Origin: Collinsella sp.
GTDB taxonomy: Bacteria; Actinomycetota; Coriobacteriia; Coriobacteriales; Coriobacteriaceae
Assembly (NCBI GenBank): GCA_031294825.1
Contig: JAUMPM010000062.1
Span: 1 to 20,542 of the forward strand
DNA: 20,542 bases
Reading direction: 5' to 3'
In this document: one piece after another, positions 7,678 through 15,366 of the stretch
Layout: each line of letters opens with the position of its first letter
Numbering within the stretch: the first letter of the stretch is position 1
Notes under the pieces: model-generated
Seen by the model: the letters and a program-made list of their open reading frames with translations, nothing else
The model's database searches: none
Told to the model about the DNA's origin: nothing
Made by a program: the position numbers and the translations under genes

Positions 7678-8688
7678 GTGACAACGATGGACAAGAAAAA
7701 CGTCTCGATGAACGATGTGGCGATTGCCGCGGGTGTTTCTCTCAAGACGGTTTCGCGTGTGATCAACGAGCCCAATAGCGTGCGAGAGTCGACACGCGAT
7801 AAGGTCCATTCGGCAATGGAGGCGCTCGGATTTCGAACCAACTTTGCCGCGCGTTCGCTCAAGTTGGGCCGTTACGGGTGCATCGGCGTCGTGCTGTTTC
7901 ACTTGTCGGGCGGTGCCGTGGACATGATTGACGGTATCGCCGATGCCGCCGAAGAACGCGGCTTTGCGCTCACGATGATTAAGAAGTGCGCAGGGGAGAA
8001 CATGACCCTTGCCGATGCGGCGCGCAGGATGTCGCAGCTTCCCGTTGACGGCATGATCTTCAACCTGCGTCAGATGGTCGATGACTTTGATACCTTTAAG
8101 GCGCCGAAGGACCTTAAGACGGTGATTATTACGTCGATGGAGCATCCTACCTGCTCTACCGTCAGTGATGACCAAGAGGGCGGCGCGCGCATGGCGTGCG
8201 AGTACTTCTTGGATCATGGTCACAAGAACGTGTACTTCGTCTCTGGTAAGAAAGAGTCGCTGTCGAGCCAGTGCCGTATGAAAGGTTGGCGTGCGGCACT
8301 CGAGGCGCGTGGCATTGAGCCGCCCGAGCCTCTGCAAGGCGATTGGAATGCGGATAGTGGCTATGCCGCAGGCCTTGCGCTTGCCGATAAACCCGATTGC
8401 ACGGCGGTCCTCGCTGCTAACGACTGCATGGCAAACGGCGTGATGATGGCTCTACGTGACAGAGGGCTCAGTGTGCCCGATGATGTGTCCGTGATTGGCT
8501 TTGATGACGAGCTTTACAAGACGATACCCAATTCGATTCTGACGTCGGTAAAGTTTCGCCATCGTGAGCTGGGCGTCCGTGCGCTTAATGAGGTCGTCGC
8601 AGGTCTGGAAGCCCCGAGCTCCAGAAGCCGTACGCTCGTCTCGGGCGTGTTGGTCGAGCGTTCCAGCGTAAAGGACCTGCGGGTGTAG
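7678..8688 (+). CDS. LacI-family regulator of module 1
   Basis: This sugar-responsive DNA-binding repressor probably controls the divergent EIICB-GH1 operon. The N-terminal helix-turn-helix is VSMNDVAIAAGVSLKTVSRV, with recognition residues L22-K23 (Tyr17-Gln18 in E. coli LacI), and the hinge helix follows (FAARSL). The periplasmic-binding-protein-like sensor contains PVDGMI, GDWNADSGYAAG, AANDCMANGVMMAL and IGFDDE. The start is taken as GTG 7678 because GGAG lies 5 nt upstream; the ATG at 7687 has poor spacing. Length is 336 aa, standard for the family. A half-operator (TGACAACG) overlaps the start codon region, implying autorepression. The inducer is likely a phosphorylated or free beta-glycoside, by inference. 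Confidence 0.92.
   Translation: MTTMDKKNVSMNDVAIAAGVSLKTVSRVINEPNSVRESTRDKVHSAMEALGFRTNFAARSLKLGRYGCIGVVLFHLSGGAVDMIDGIADAAEERGFALTMIKKCAGENMTLADAARRMSQLPVDGMIFNLRQMVDDFDTFKAPKDLKTVIITSMEHPTCSTVSDDQEGGARMACEYFLDHGHKNVYFVSGKKESLSSQCRMKGWRAALEARGIEPPEPLQGDWNADSGYAAGLALADKPDCTAVLAANDCMANGVMMALRDRGLSVPDDVSVIGFDDELYKTIPNSILTSVKFRHRELGVRALNEVVAGLEAPSSRSRTLVSGVLVERSSVKDLRV
7679..7693. promoter_or_regulatory. Third module 1 operator overlapping the lacI start
   Basis: TGACAACGATGGACA repeats the exact left half (TGACAACG) of the two upstream operators and the same displaced right half. It lies within the first codons of the regulator gene, which would allow autorepression or looping to 7504-7548, about 170 bp away. 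Part of the match is coding, so chance contributes. Confidence 0.45.
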
Positions 8689-8698
8689 ACGTGCTCGG

Positions 8699-8769
8699 CC
8701 TGTTCATCTCAATCTGTAACAGCTGGAGCCGAAATACTCGGCTAGATGTTACAGATTGAGATGAACAGG
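8699..8769. repeat. 55-bp palindromic repeat, copy 3 (subtype A), extended arms
   Basis: The 55-bp core is 8707-8761. Here the arms extend to 23 perfectly paired bases (8699-8721 with 8747-8769), starting CCTGTTCATCTCAATC. It sits between the convergent LacI (module 1) and EIICB (module 2) genes, 10 bp after the LacI stop. There is no T-tract. Confidence 0.85.
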
Positions 8770-8790
8770 AGGACGGGTGCGGTCTAAACA

Positions 8791-8829
8791 AAATGGCCCG
8801 CGCATCACACATCGATGCACGGGCCATTT
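8791..8829. terminator. Bidirectional terminator between module 1 lacI and module 2 EIICB
   Basis: AAATGGCCCG (8791-8800) pairs with CGGGCCATTT (8820-8829), with an inner GCATC/GATGC stem. On the minus strand it is followed by TTTTGTTT, fitting termination of the leftward EIICB gene. The plus-strand side is also T-rich (ATTTATTGT). Confidence 0.85.
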
Positions 8830-8861
8830 ATTGTCTGCGAGCGGCAGGTGGTGTCAGCGTC

Positions 8862-10622
8862 TTATGCCTCGAGGTTTTCCTCGATCCAGGCGACGGCACC
8901 CTTGGGATCCTTAGTGAGGTCGATGTACTGTTTGCCCTTGGGCGACAGCAGCGTGATGCCCAGGCGGTCGGTGTCGGCCTTCATCTCGTTGTAATAGGTG
9001 CGAACCTGCGGAGCCAGGACGATGACGTTGTACTGGTCCATGATGGCGTAGTGACTGCCGTAGGCACCGGCGTTGGCGGTAATGTCGATGCCCAGCTCGT
9101 CGGCGCCTTCCTTAAGCGCGTTGGCGAGCAGTGCAGAGGTGCCGGCGCCAGCGCACAGAACCAGAACCCTCAGATCCTTGCCCTTAAGGGCGGACGGAGC
9201 TGCGGAGGCCTCAGTGGCAGAAGCGGTCTCGACAACAGGAGCCTCAACGGCGGGGGCGGCAGCGGTCTTGACGGCCTTGGTCTCCTCGGCCTCTTCTTCG
9301 GCCAGGGTCTCGGCCTCCTGCTTGCACAGGACGTTGTCGTAGGCCTTGCAGAACGGGTAGTAGATCAAGAAGTCAACGACCAGCAGGACGACAACCAGGA
9401 CCAGAGAGATCGGCTGGAAGTTGGTGTCGATGAAGGTGCCGATCGGTCCGGGGAGTGCCCACGGCATGGCATAGATAAAGCCGTTCATGCCCAAAAAGTC
9501 GATGAAGAACTTACCAATGAGGACGTTGGCCACGGGGGCAAACAGGAACGGGATCAGGAAGTACGGGTTGAGGATGATGGGCGCGGCGAACAGCAGCGGC
9601 TCGTTGACGGCGAACATCACGGGCACGACAGAGGCTTTGCCGACGGCCTTGAGCTGCTTGGAGCGCATAAAGAGCAGGAAGATGATCGGGACAATGAACG
9701 TGGCGCCGGTGCCGCCGAGTTCGCCGATGTAGTTACCGAAGTTTTCGGTCAGGGCGAGGGCGGGGTGACCGCCGGCCTGCAGCGTGGCGAGGTTGGTGGT
9801 GATGTTGCCAAACAGCGCGGCGTTGAGGGCAGGCTTAACGACCGAGGGGCCGTGGATGCCCATGAACCAGAACAGCGGGATCATGAACCAGATGAGGGCG
9901 AGGCCGGCGTAGGAATCGGCAGCGGCGAACAGCGGGCTCACCAGCGTGGAGATGACGTTGGCAAACGGGACGGCCAAGCAGGTGCGGCAGATAACGTCGA
10001 TGACGGCGACAAACAGGATGGAGAAGCTGAAGGCGAAGATGTCGCGGAAGTTCTGGGCGATGGCGCCGGGGACTTCTTTGGGCAGCTTGATGGTGATGTC
10101 TCGCTTAATGCAGAAGGCATAGATGTTGACCGTGGCAAATGCGGCGACAAAGGAGCTCAGTAGGCCCTTGGTGCCCATGTTGTCGGTAAAGAACACCGAG
10201 ACATCGGCACCGTCGATCTTGGCACTCGTCTGGGTAACGGCCAAGATGAGCATAGCGCACATGGCGGCGACCATGGTGCTCGTGGCGTTGATGGCCTTGC
10301 CGGCAGGCATGCGGCGGTTCTTGGAGCCGGTCAGCGCGCTTGCGGTGGTGCCGGCGACCATGATGCCCACGACGCCCATCGTGAAGTTGTAAACCTTGTT
10401 GCAGAAGTTCACGACGTCGACGTTCCACCAGTCGGGCAGCGTAAAGCCGCCGACCGTGGCGACAACGCCCGGCAGGGTCGAAATAAGCAGGAAGACAGAA
10501 GAAGACAGGATGATGGGCATTGCTGCCAAAAAGCCGTCTTTAATGGCCTGAAGGTAGATGTTCTTAGAGACCTTGTCGAAGTACGGCTGACCTTTCTCCA
10601 AGAACTTAACGATCGATTCCAT
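8862..10622 (-). CDS. PTS lactose/cellobiose-type EIICB permease (module 2)
   Basis: This is a sugar-phosphorylating membrane permease. The IIC domain (about 1-430) has H257 in GIHG and E341 in NEP. A linker rich in Glu then Ala/Pro/Val (about 435-482) leads to the IIB domain with C490 in VLCAGAGTS. Length is 586 aa. It carries an insertion near residues 55-70 compared with module 1 (VATVGGF...WWNVDV). AGGAG lies 8 nt before the ATG. Unlike modules 1 and 3 it is the second gene, 176 bp downstream of its GH1 partner, so it may be partly uncoupled by the hairpin at 10735-10772 or have its own weak promoter. Its IIB block (YGSHYAIMDQYNVIVLAP) is closest to that of the orphan EIICB at 295-1989. 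Confidence 0.94.
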   Translation of the reverse strand: MESIVKFLEKGQPYFDKVSKNIYLQAIKDGFLAAMPIILSSSVFLLISTLPGVVATVGGFTLPDWWNVDVVNFCNKVYNFTMGVVGIMVAGTTASALTGSKNRRMPAGKAINATSTMVAAMCAMLILAVTQTSAKIDGADVSVFFTDNMGTKGLLSSFVAAFATVNIYAFCIKRDITIKLPKEVPGAIAQNFRDIFAFSFSILFVAVIDVICRTCLAVPFANVISTLVSPLFAAADSYAGLALIWFMIPLFWFMGIHGPSVVKPALNAALFGNITTNLATLQAGGHPALALTENFGNYIGELGGTGATFIVPIIFLLFMRSKQLKAVGKASVVPVMFAVNEPLLFAAPIILNPYFLIPFLFAPVANVLIGKFFIDFLGMNGFIYAMPWALPGPIGTFIDTNFQPISLVLVVVLLVVDFLIYYPFCKAYDNVLCKQEAETLAEEEAEETKAVKTAAAPAVEAPVVETASATEASAAPSALKGKDLRVLVLCAGAGTSALLANALKEGADELGIDITANAGAYGSHYAIMDQYNVIVLAPQVRTYYNEMKADTDRLGITLLSPKGKQYIDLTKDPKGAVAWIEENLEA

Positions 10623-10734
10623 AGTTCACGCTCCTCTTTGCATGAAATCTTAATGGCATGGACGTTGAAAACCTATATGGTCTCCCGCTTGCTAAAAGCC
10701 CGGGTGCAGGCGGGGTCGGTCCCAGGGGGAGAGA

Positions 10735-10772
10735 GGGGAGCGGCTGGGTTTGTATCGCATAGGGCCGCTCCC
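10735..10772 (-). other. Intercistronic hairpin between GH1 and EIICB (module 2)
   Basis: GGGAGCGGC (10736-10744) pairs with GCCGCTCCC (10764-10772), a 9-bp stem with a 19-nt loop and no T-tract on the minus strand. It lies in the 176-bp gap; the rest of the gap (10623-10734) holds nothing else recognisable except the EIICB ribosome-binding site. Confidence 0.45.
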
Positions 10773-10798
10773 TTCTCGGGGGAAAGCGAGGCGATGCG

Positions 10799-12241
10799 CT
10801 ACTGCGCGTCCGCCATAGTGTCGGCGAGCTCCTTGTACCAGAGTGCCGACTGCTTGATGTAGCGTTTTTGCGTGTCGAAGTCGATGTAGAACAGGCCGTA
10901 GCGCTTGTTATAGCCATTGGCCCACGAGAACTGGTCCTGCAGGCTCCAGATAAAGTAGCCCTGGACGTCGACGCCCTCGGCGCGCGCCTGGAGCACCTTC
11001 TCCATGTGCTGGTCGACAAAGTCGATGCGCTCGGGATCGGCGACGATGCCGTTTGCGTCGGGCTCGGGGTCCTTGTGGCCCAGGCCGTTTTCGGTGATAT
11101 AGATGACGGGGAGGTTGGGATAGGTGGCGCTGATGTGCTTGAGCGTGTCGTAGAGGCCTTGCGGGTAGATGAGCCAATCCCAGTCGGTGGTGGGGATACC
11201 CGGCATATCGACCTGCTGCCCGACGCCCTTAAACTTAAAGCACGAGGTGCCCTTGTCTCCGGTGCCGTTAAAGCTGTTGGTGGACTCGCCATCGTAGGCG
11301 GCGATAAACGCCGACTGATAGTAGTTGAGGCCGAACATATCGTTGCGGGGCGCCGCCTTGGCGAGCTCCTCCATGTCGCTGTCCTCAACCGTAAGCGTGG
11401 CGTTGTTGGCACGCAGAATCTCGTTGATGAGTGAGAGGGTGCGCGCGGAGTAGTGGCCCAGGAAGGCGCCGTCCATGATGAAGTCGGTGTAGAAGGCGTT
11501 GTACAGGTCGGCGGCGTGCTGGTCGGCGGGCGAGTCGGTGGCAGGATATGCCGGCGTCAGGACGTTGACCATGCCAATGCGGCCGCCCAGGTGCTCGGTC
11601 TCGTCAAGATCCTTATACAGGTTGACGGCGCGGGCGTGGGCAACGAGCTCGTTGTGCTGGCTCTGGATGCCGCTCGTCACATCAAAGTGATGGTTGGGCG
11701 GGAAGTTGCCTTGGATGTATTGGGAGTGCGAGAGGCTGATGAGCTCGTTGATGGTGAACCAATTCTTGACCTCGCGGAACTCGCGGAAGCAGAACTCGGC
11801 ATAGCGCACATAGGCGTCGACGGTCTTGCGGTTGAGCCAGTCGCCCTGGTTGAACAGGGCGGCGGGGGAGTCAAAGTGATGCAGGGACACATAGGGCTCG
11901 ACGCCATACTTTTTGCAGCAGGCGAACAGCTCGTGGTAGTGCTTAACGCCCTCGGCGAGGGGTTCGGCATCGTCGCCGTTGGGGAAGATGCGGGTCCAGG
12001 CGATGGACACACGAATGGCGTTGAGTCCATGCTCGGCAGAAAGGCGGATATCCTCCTCGTAGCGGTTGTAGAAATCACTGGCCGGGTCGGGCAAAAAGCG
12101 ACCCTGGGCGACAAGGTAATCGTCCCACATGGTCTTACCCTTGCCTGCCACCTTCGTGGAACCTTCCGTTTGGTACGCGGCGGTTGCGGCGCCCCAAACA
12201 AAGCCCTTCGGCAGCTGCTGTACGCGGTTTAGCAAAGACAT
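10799..12241 (-). CDS. GH1 6-phospho-beta-glycosidase (module 2)
   Basis: This cytoplasmic enzyme hydrolyses 6-phospho-beta-glycosides from the module 2 permease. It is a GH1 barrel with acid/base E166 in WFTINEL and nucleophile E384 in YITENG. The phosphate pocket FSWANGYNKRYG gives S439, W440, K446 and Y448, again the LacG pattern including the Trp. It is the most divergent of the three GH1 enzymes, with TINEL in place of TFNEI and a different region after it (SLSHSQYIQGNFPPNHHFDV), so its aglycone preference probably differs. The start is set at 12241 because GAGAGGG lies 9 nt upstream; an ATG at 12247 would leave only 3 nt. Length is 480 aa. It is the first gene of the operon, under operators at 12363-12398. 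Confidence 0.92.
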   Translation of the reverse strand: MSLLNRVQQLPKGFVWGAATAAYQTEGSTKVAGKGKTMWDDYLVAQGRFLPDPASDFYNRYEEDIRLSAEHGLNAIRVSIAWTRIFPNGDDAEPLAEGVKHYHELFACCKKYGVEPYVSLHHFDSPAALFNQGDWLNRKTVDAYVRYAEFCFREFREVKNWFTINELISLSHSQYIQGNFPPNHHFDVTSGIQSQHNELVAHARAVNLYKDLDETEHLGGRIGMVNVLTPAYPATDSPADQHAADLYNAFYTDFIMDGAFLGHYSARTLSLINEILRANNATLTVEDSDMEELAKAAPRNDMFGLNYYQSAFIAAYDGESTNSFNGTGDKGTSCFKFKGVGQQVDMPGIPTTDWDWLIYPQGLYDTLKHISATYPNLPVIYITENGLGHKDPEPDANGIVADPERIDFVDQHMEKVLQARAEGVDVQGYFIWSLQDQFSWANGYNKRYGLFYIDFDTQKRYIKQSALWYKELADTMADAQ

Positions 12242-12362
12242 ATGCATACACCCTCTCGTCTCGCTGTTCGATATTGTGCGTTTGCGCTCAGGAGGCTCCC
12301 TGGTTAGCGTTCAGCGGTGAAAAAGCCCGATAAACACTATCTTAAAATGATTAGAACCAAAA

Positions 12363-12398
12363 TGAGCACGTGAACATTTGACAATGAGCACGTTAACA
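12363..12398. promoter_or_regulatory. Tandem LacI-type operators of module 2
   Basis: TGAGCACGTGAACA (12363-12376) and TGAGCACGTTAACA (12385-12398) have a central CG and lie 22 bp apart. They are downstream of a minus-strand -10 candidate (TATACA, 12410-12415), the classic repression position, and about 120 bp upstream of the GH1 start. The sequence differs from the module 1 and 3 operators in the left half-site. Confidence 0.75.
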
Positions 12399-12437
12399 TC
12401 CGGCTGGGATGTATAGAAACAAAACAACTTCAAACAG

Positions 12438-12469
12438 CCGCGAACGGTTGTATTTGTTCGGTAAGCGGT
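12438..12469 (+). promoter_or_regulatory. Tandem CGGTGAACGGT-like elements, module 2
   Basis: CCGCGAACGGT (12438-12448) and CGGTAAGCGGT (12459-12469) are exactly 21 bp apart. The second ends 5 nt before TTGACA (12475) of the regulator promoter. The first lies about 22 bp upstream of the leftward -10 (12415), so it could affect either direction. Confidence 0.6.
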
Positions 12470-12474
12470 TTTGA

Positions 12475-12504
12475 TTGACAGAAGTTTTCATGTTGTGGTA
12501 TATG
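12475..12504 (+). promoter_or_regulatory. Promoter of the module 2 lacI gene
   Basis: TTGACA (12475-12480) is followed after 18 bp by TATATG (12499-12504). The operator at 12517-12530 covers the expected start of transcription. Confidence 0.6.
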
Positions 12505-12516
12505 GCTCGGGTATCA

Positions 12517-12530
12517 TGAGCACGTTATCA
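12517..12530. promoter_or_regulatory. Third module 2 operator, regulator side
   Basis: TGAGCACGTTATCA repeats the structural-side operators with one change in the right half. It sits about 12 bp after the -10 of the regulator promoter, so autorepression is likely. Confidence 0.7.
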
Positions 12531-12582
12531 ATGTATGTACGATGCGCCATGGGCGCGGGGAATAGTTGGGAAGCAGGTTAGC

Positions 12583-13620
12583 GTGGAAGGCATGGCTCAG
12601 CAGACAAGGAATGGTCATTCGGCGAGCGCGGCAGAGGTTGCGGCGCTCGCTGGCGTGAGCCGCCAGACTGTGTCTCGCGTGGTCAACGGTATGCCCAACG
12701 TGACGGAAAAGACGCGCAAGCGTGTGCTGGCCGCCATGGAAGAGCTGGGCTTTCGTCCCAATTTTGCTGGAGCGGCGTTGCGCGGCGGGTCGTATCGTTC
12801 TATTGGCCTGTGCATGTACAACATCACACGTGTCGGTAACCTGGCGACGCTCGAGGGTATCATGCAAGCGGCGCGCGAGCACGATTTTGCCGTCACTATG
12901 ATCGAGATGGGCGGCGACAAGCCCTATACACTTGCCGATGCCTCGCGCCGCATGGTCGAGCGACCCGTCGACGGCATGATTCTCAACATGAACCGCATGG
13001 CTCCCGATTTTGAGGAGTTTGTTCCCCAGCCGGGAGTGCGAACGGTCATCCTGTCCATGTATGCGCATCCGCGCTGCACGACGATCGACTCCGACCAGTA
13101 TGGTTCGTGCGAGCTGTTGACCAATTATCTGCTGGAACATGGTCACTCGAATATGCGGTTTGTGGCGGGTCCGGAAAACTCGATTTCCTCGCGTTTTCGT
13201 GAGGCCGGTTGGCGCGATACGCTGGGTCGTGCTCATGTCGATGCCGCTCCGATGCTGCGTGGCGATTGGAGTGCGGACAGTGGGTACGCCATGGGCGAGC
13301 GGATTGCGGCCGAGGTGCTTGCCGGCGGGTCGCAGGCGCCGACTGCCGTGCTTGCGGCAAATGACCAGATGGCGCTGGGCGTTATCGCCGCGCTCGAGAA
13401 CGCGGGCCTGTCCGTGCCCGACGACGTGAGCGTGGTTGGTATCGACGACGCACTCGAGGGACTTGTTCCTCACAATCGGCTGACGACGCTGCGATTTGAT
13501 TTGCGCGGTGTCGGTAAGCTTGCGTTTGAGGCGGCGATTGGAGAGAGCTCGTCTATCGCGGCGATTCATGTGCCGAGTACGCTGGTCGAACGCTCGACTG
13601 TTAGGGACATACGGGGTTAG
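12583..13620 (+). CDS. LacI-family regulator of module 2
   Basis: This is the repressor of the divergent GH1-EIICB operon and probably of itself. The helix-turn-helix reads SAAEVAALAGVSRQTVSRVV, with recognition residues R27-Q28, and the hinge is NFAGAAL. The sensor domain has PVDGMILNMNRM, HPRCTTIDSDQ, GDWSADSGYAMG, LAANDQMALGVIAAL and VGIDDA, and ends ERSTVRDIRG like its paralogues. The start is uncertain: GTG 12583 has a weak AGCAGG upstream, while ATG 12592 has GGAAGG but only 1 nt of spacing. Length is 345 aa from 12583. Overall similarity to the other two regulators points to local duplication and divergence. Confidence 0.9.
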   Translation: MEGMAQQTRNGHSASAAEVAALAGVSRQTVSRVVNGMPNVTEKTRKRVLAAMEELGFRPNFAGAALRGGSYRSIGLCMYNITRVGNLATLEGIMQAAREHDFAVTMIEMGGDKPYTLADASRRMVERPVDGMILNMNRMAPDFEEFVPQPGVRTVILSMYAHPRCTTIDSDQYGSCELLTNYLLEHGHSNMRFVAGPENSISSRFREAGWRDTLGRAHVDAAPMLRGDWSADSGYAMGERIAAEVLAGGSQAPTAVLAANDQMALGVIAALENAGLSVPDDVSVVGIDDALEGLVPHNRLTTLRFDLRGVGKLAFEAAIGESSSIAAIHVPSTLVERSTVRDIRG

Positions 13621-13635
13621 GTCCTACTCCGTTTG

Positions 13636-13690
13636 TCTCGATTTGTAACAGGTAGACGGTCAAAAGCGGGCTACGTGTTACAGATTTAGA
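13636..13690. repeat. 55-bp palindromic repeat, copy 4 (subtype B)
   Basis: The ends are TCTCGATTTGTAACA and TGTTACAGATTTAGA, with interior GGTAGAC...GGGCTACG as in copy 1. It starts 15 bp after the module 2 LacI stop. Its outer left flank (CCGTTTG) pairs with the outer right flank of copy 5, so copies 4 and 5 form one larger composite palindrome. Confidence 0.8.
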
Positions 13691-13716
13691 TTCTTCGGAA
13701 AGAGCAATCCTGTTCG

Positions 13717-13771
13717 TCTCAATCTGTAACAGCTAGGACCAAAAAACTCGGCTAGATGTTACAGATCGAGA
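13717..13771. repeat. 55-bp palindromic repeat, copy 5 (subtype A)
   Basis: The ends are TCTCAATCTGTAACA and TGTTACAGATCGAGA, with interior GCTAGG...GGCTAG. It starts 81 bp after copy 4, nearly the same spacing as copies 1 and 2, and in the same B-then-A order. Confidence 0.8.
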
Positions 13772-13788
13772 CAAACGGCTCCCGACCA

Positions 13789-13841
13789 GCCCAAAAACAA
13801 AAAGACCGGGGGCGGCGCGCCGTGTGACGTGCCGCCCCCGG
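13789..13841 (-). terminator. Terminator of the module 3 GH1 gene
   Basis: An 11-bp GC stem (CCGGGGGCGGC 13806-13816 with 13831-13841) is followed on the minus strand by TCTTTTTGTTTTT. It lies about 60 bp after the GH1 stop. Confidence 0.88.
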
Positions 13842-13902
13842 CTGAGAAATGGGGACAGGTTATGTGGGCGGTGCAACTCCGCCAACCGCTCGTCGCAAGC
13901 CG

Positions 13903-15342
13903 CTAGTCCAGACGACGGGTCTGCGCCACGTGCTTATACCAGTATGCGCTTGCCTTGGGCGTGCGCTTCTGAGTTTCAAAGTCAACGTAGAAGAAGCCGT
14001 AACGCTTGTTGTAGCCATTGGTCCAGGAGAACTGATCCTGCAGGCTCCACAGGAAGTAGCCGCCCACGTTGACGCCCACCTCCATGGCCTTGAGCAACCA
14101 GCGCAGGTGCTGCTCGATGTAGTCGATGCGCGGCTGGTCGTCCACAAAACCGTCCTTGTAGGGGTCCTTGTAGCCCATGCCGTTCTCGGTGATGAAGATT
14201 TGCTTGTAGTTGGGGTAGCGCTGCTTAATGTAGACGAGCAGATCGAACAGGCCCTCGGGATAGATGATCCAGTCCCAGTCGGTGGTGGGGATGCCAGGCT
14301 TGTTCACATGCTCGCCAATGCCCTTGACGCGCCAGCGGCCAGTGCCCTTCTCGCCCGTACCGTTGTGGTGCAGGTCGTTTTCGCCATCGTAGGCCTTCAA
14401 GAAGCGGCACTGGTAGTTGTTAACGCCCAGGTAGTCGTTGTAGAGCGCGGCCTCGCGCATAATCTCGAGGTCCTCGTCCAGGATCTCGATGGTGCCGCCC
14501 GAGACGGCAGCCAGGCGGTTGGCGCACTCAAGGGTGTCGGGGGCATAGTCGCCGCGGAAGGTGGCGTCGAGCAAGAACTGGTTCTGCAGCACGTGCTCGT
14601 TGTTGGCGGCTTTGATGTCGGCGGGGTCGTTCTCGTTGAGCGGGTACTTAAACTCCAGCGACTGAATGACGCCGATCTTGCCCTTAAAACCGCCGTTGTG
14701 GAAGGCCAGCACGGCCTTGGCGTGGGCGAGCATCATGTTGTGCTCGCACTGGAAAGCCTCGGCCAGATGCGCCTTGACGCCACCGGGGAAGGTGCCCTCG
14801 ATGTAGGTGTTGGAGGCGTCGGCCCAGATCTCGTTAAAGGTGAACCAGTAGGTCACCTGGTCGGCGTACTCCTTAAAGCAGAAGGTGGCAAAGTCCACAA
14901 AGGCGTCGATGGTCTCGCGGTTGAGGAAATCGCCCTTCTCAAAGAGGGGCAGCGGCGTGTCAAAGTGATGCAGCGTGACGAACGGCTCAACGTGGTGCTT
15001 ATGGCACTCGGCGAAGAGATCGTGATAGAACTGGACGCCCTCGGGGTTAATCTCACCGGTGCCGTTGGGAAAGATGCGGCTCCAGGCGATGGAGAGGCGA
15101 ATGCCGTTGATGCCAAACTCCTCGCACAGCTCCAAATCGACGGGGTACTGGTTGTAGAAGTCCGAAGCGGGATCGGGGGAGAAGCGCCCCTGGGCCTCCA
15201 GGAAGTCGTCCCAGGCGACTTTGCCTTTACCGTGGGTGCGGGTCTCGCCCTCTACCTGGTAGGCAGCGGTAGCGCCGCCAAAGACAAAGTCCTCGGGAAA
15301 CTGCGCAGGCGGGTTGGTGACGCTAGCAGGGTTAACGGACAT
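13903..15342 (-). CDS. lacG: GH1 6-phospho-beta-galactosidase (module 3, LacG-type)
   Basis: This cytoplasmic hydrolase acts on 6-phospho-beta-galactosides such as lactose 6-phosphate, and perhaps on 6-phospho-glucosides. It is 479 aa. The acid/base is E171 in WFTFNEI, the nucleophile E386 in FITENG, and the pocket FSWTNGYNKRYG gives S439, W440, K446 and Y448. By family knowledge the Ser/Lys/Tyr trio binds the phosphate and the Trp favours the axial 4-OH of galactose. It is second in the operon after the most LacE-like permease of the window, with a 66-bp gap containing a 10-bp hairpin. GGA lies 5 nt before the ATG. No tagatose 6-phosphate genes are in the window, so galactose 6-phosphate use must be encoded elsewhere if lactose is the substrate. 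The symbol is given by similarity. Confidence 0.9.
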   Translation of the reverse strand: MSVNPASVTNPPAQFPEDFVFGGATAAYQVEGETRTHGKGKVAWDDFLEAQGRFSPDPASDFYNQYPVDLELCEEFGINGIRLSIAWSRIFPNGTGEINPEGVQFYHDLFAECHKHHVEPFVTLHHFDTPLPLFEKGDFLNRETIDAFVDFATFCFKEYADQVTYWFTFNEIWADASNTYIEGTFPGGVKAHLAEAFQCEHNMMLAHAKAVLAFHNGGFKGKIGVIQSLEFKYPLNENDPADIKAANNEHVLQNQFLLDATFRGDYAPDTLECANRLAAVSGGTIEILDEDLEIMREAALYNDYLGVNNYQCRFLKAYDGENDLHHNGTGEKGTGRWRVKGIGEHVNKPGIPTTDWDWIIYPEGLFDLLVYIKQRYPNYKQIFITENGMGYKDPYKDGFVDDQPRIDYIEQHLRWLLKAMEVGVNVGGYFLWSLQDQFSWTNGYNKRYGFFYVDFETQKRTPKASAYWYKHVAQTRRLD

Positions 15343-15366
15343 GATGATCCAATCGTCTAAATCGAA

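Noticed and set aside
8699..8769. The 55-bp repeat as an intrinsic terminator
   Set aside because: There is no T-tract on either strand, and a separate well-formed terminator lies at 8791-8829.
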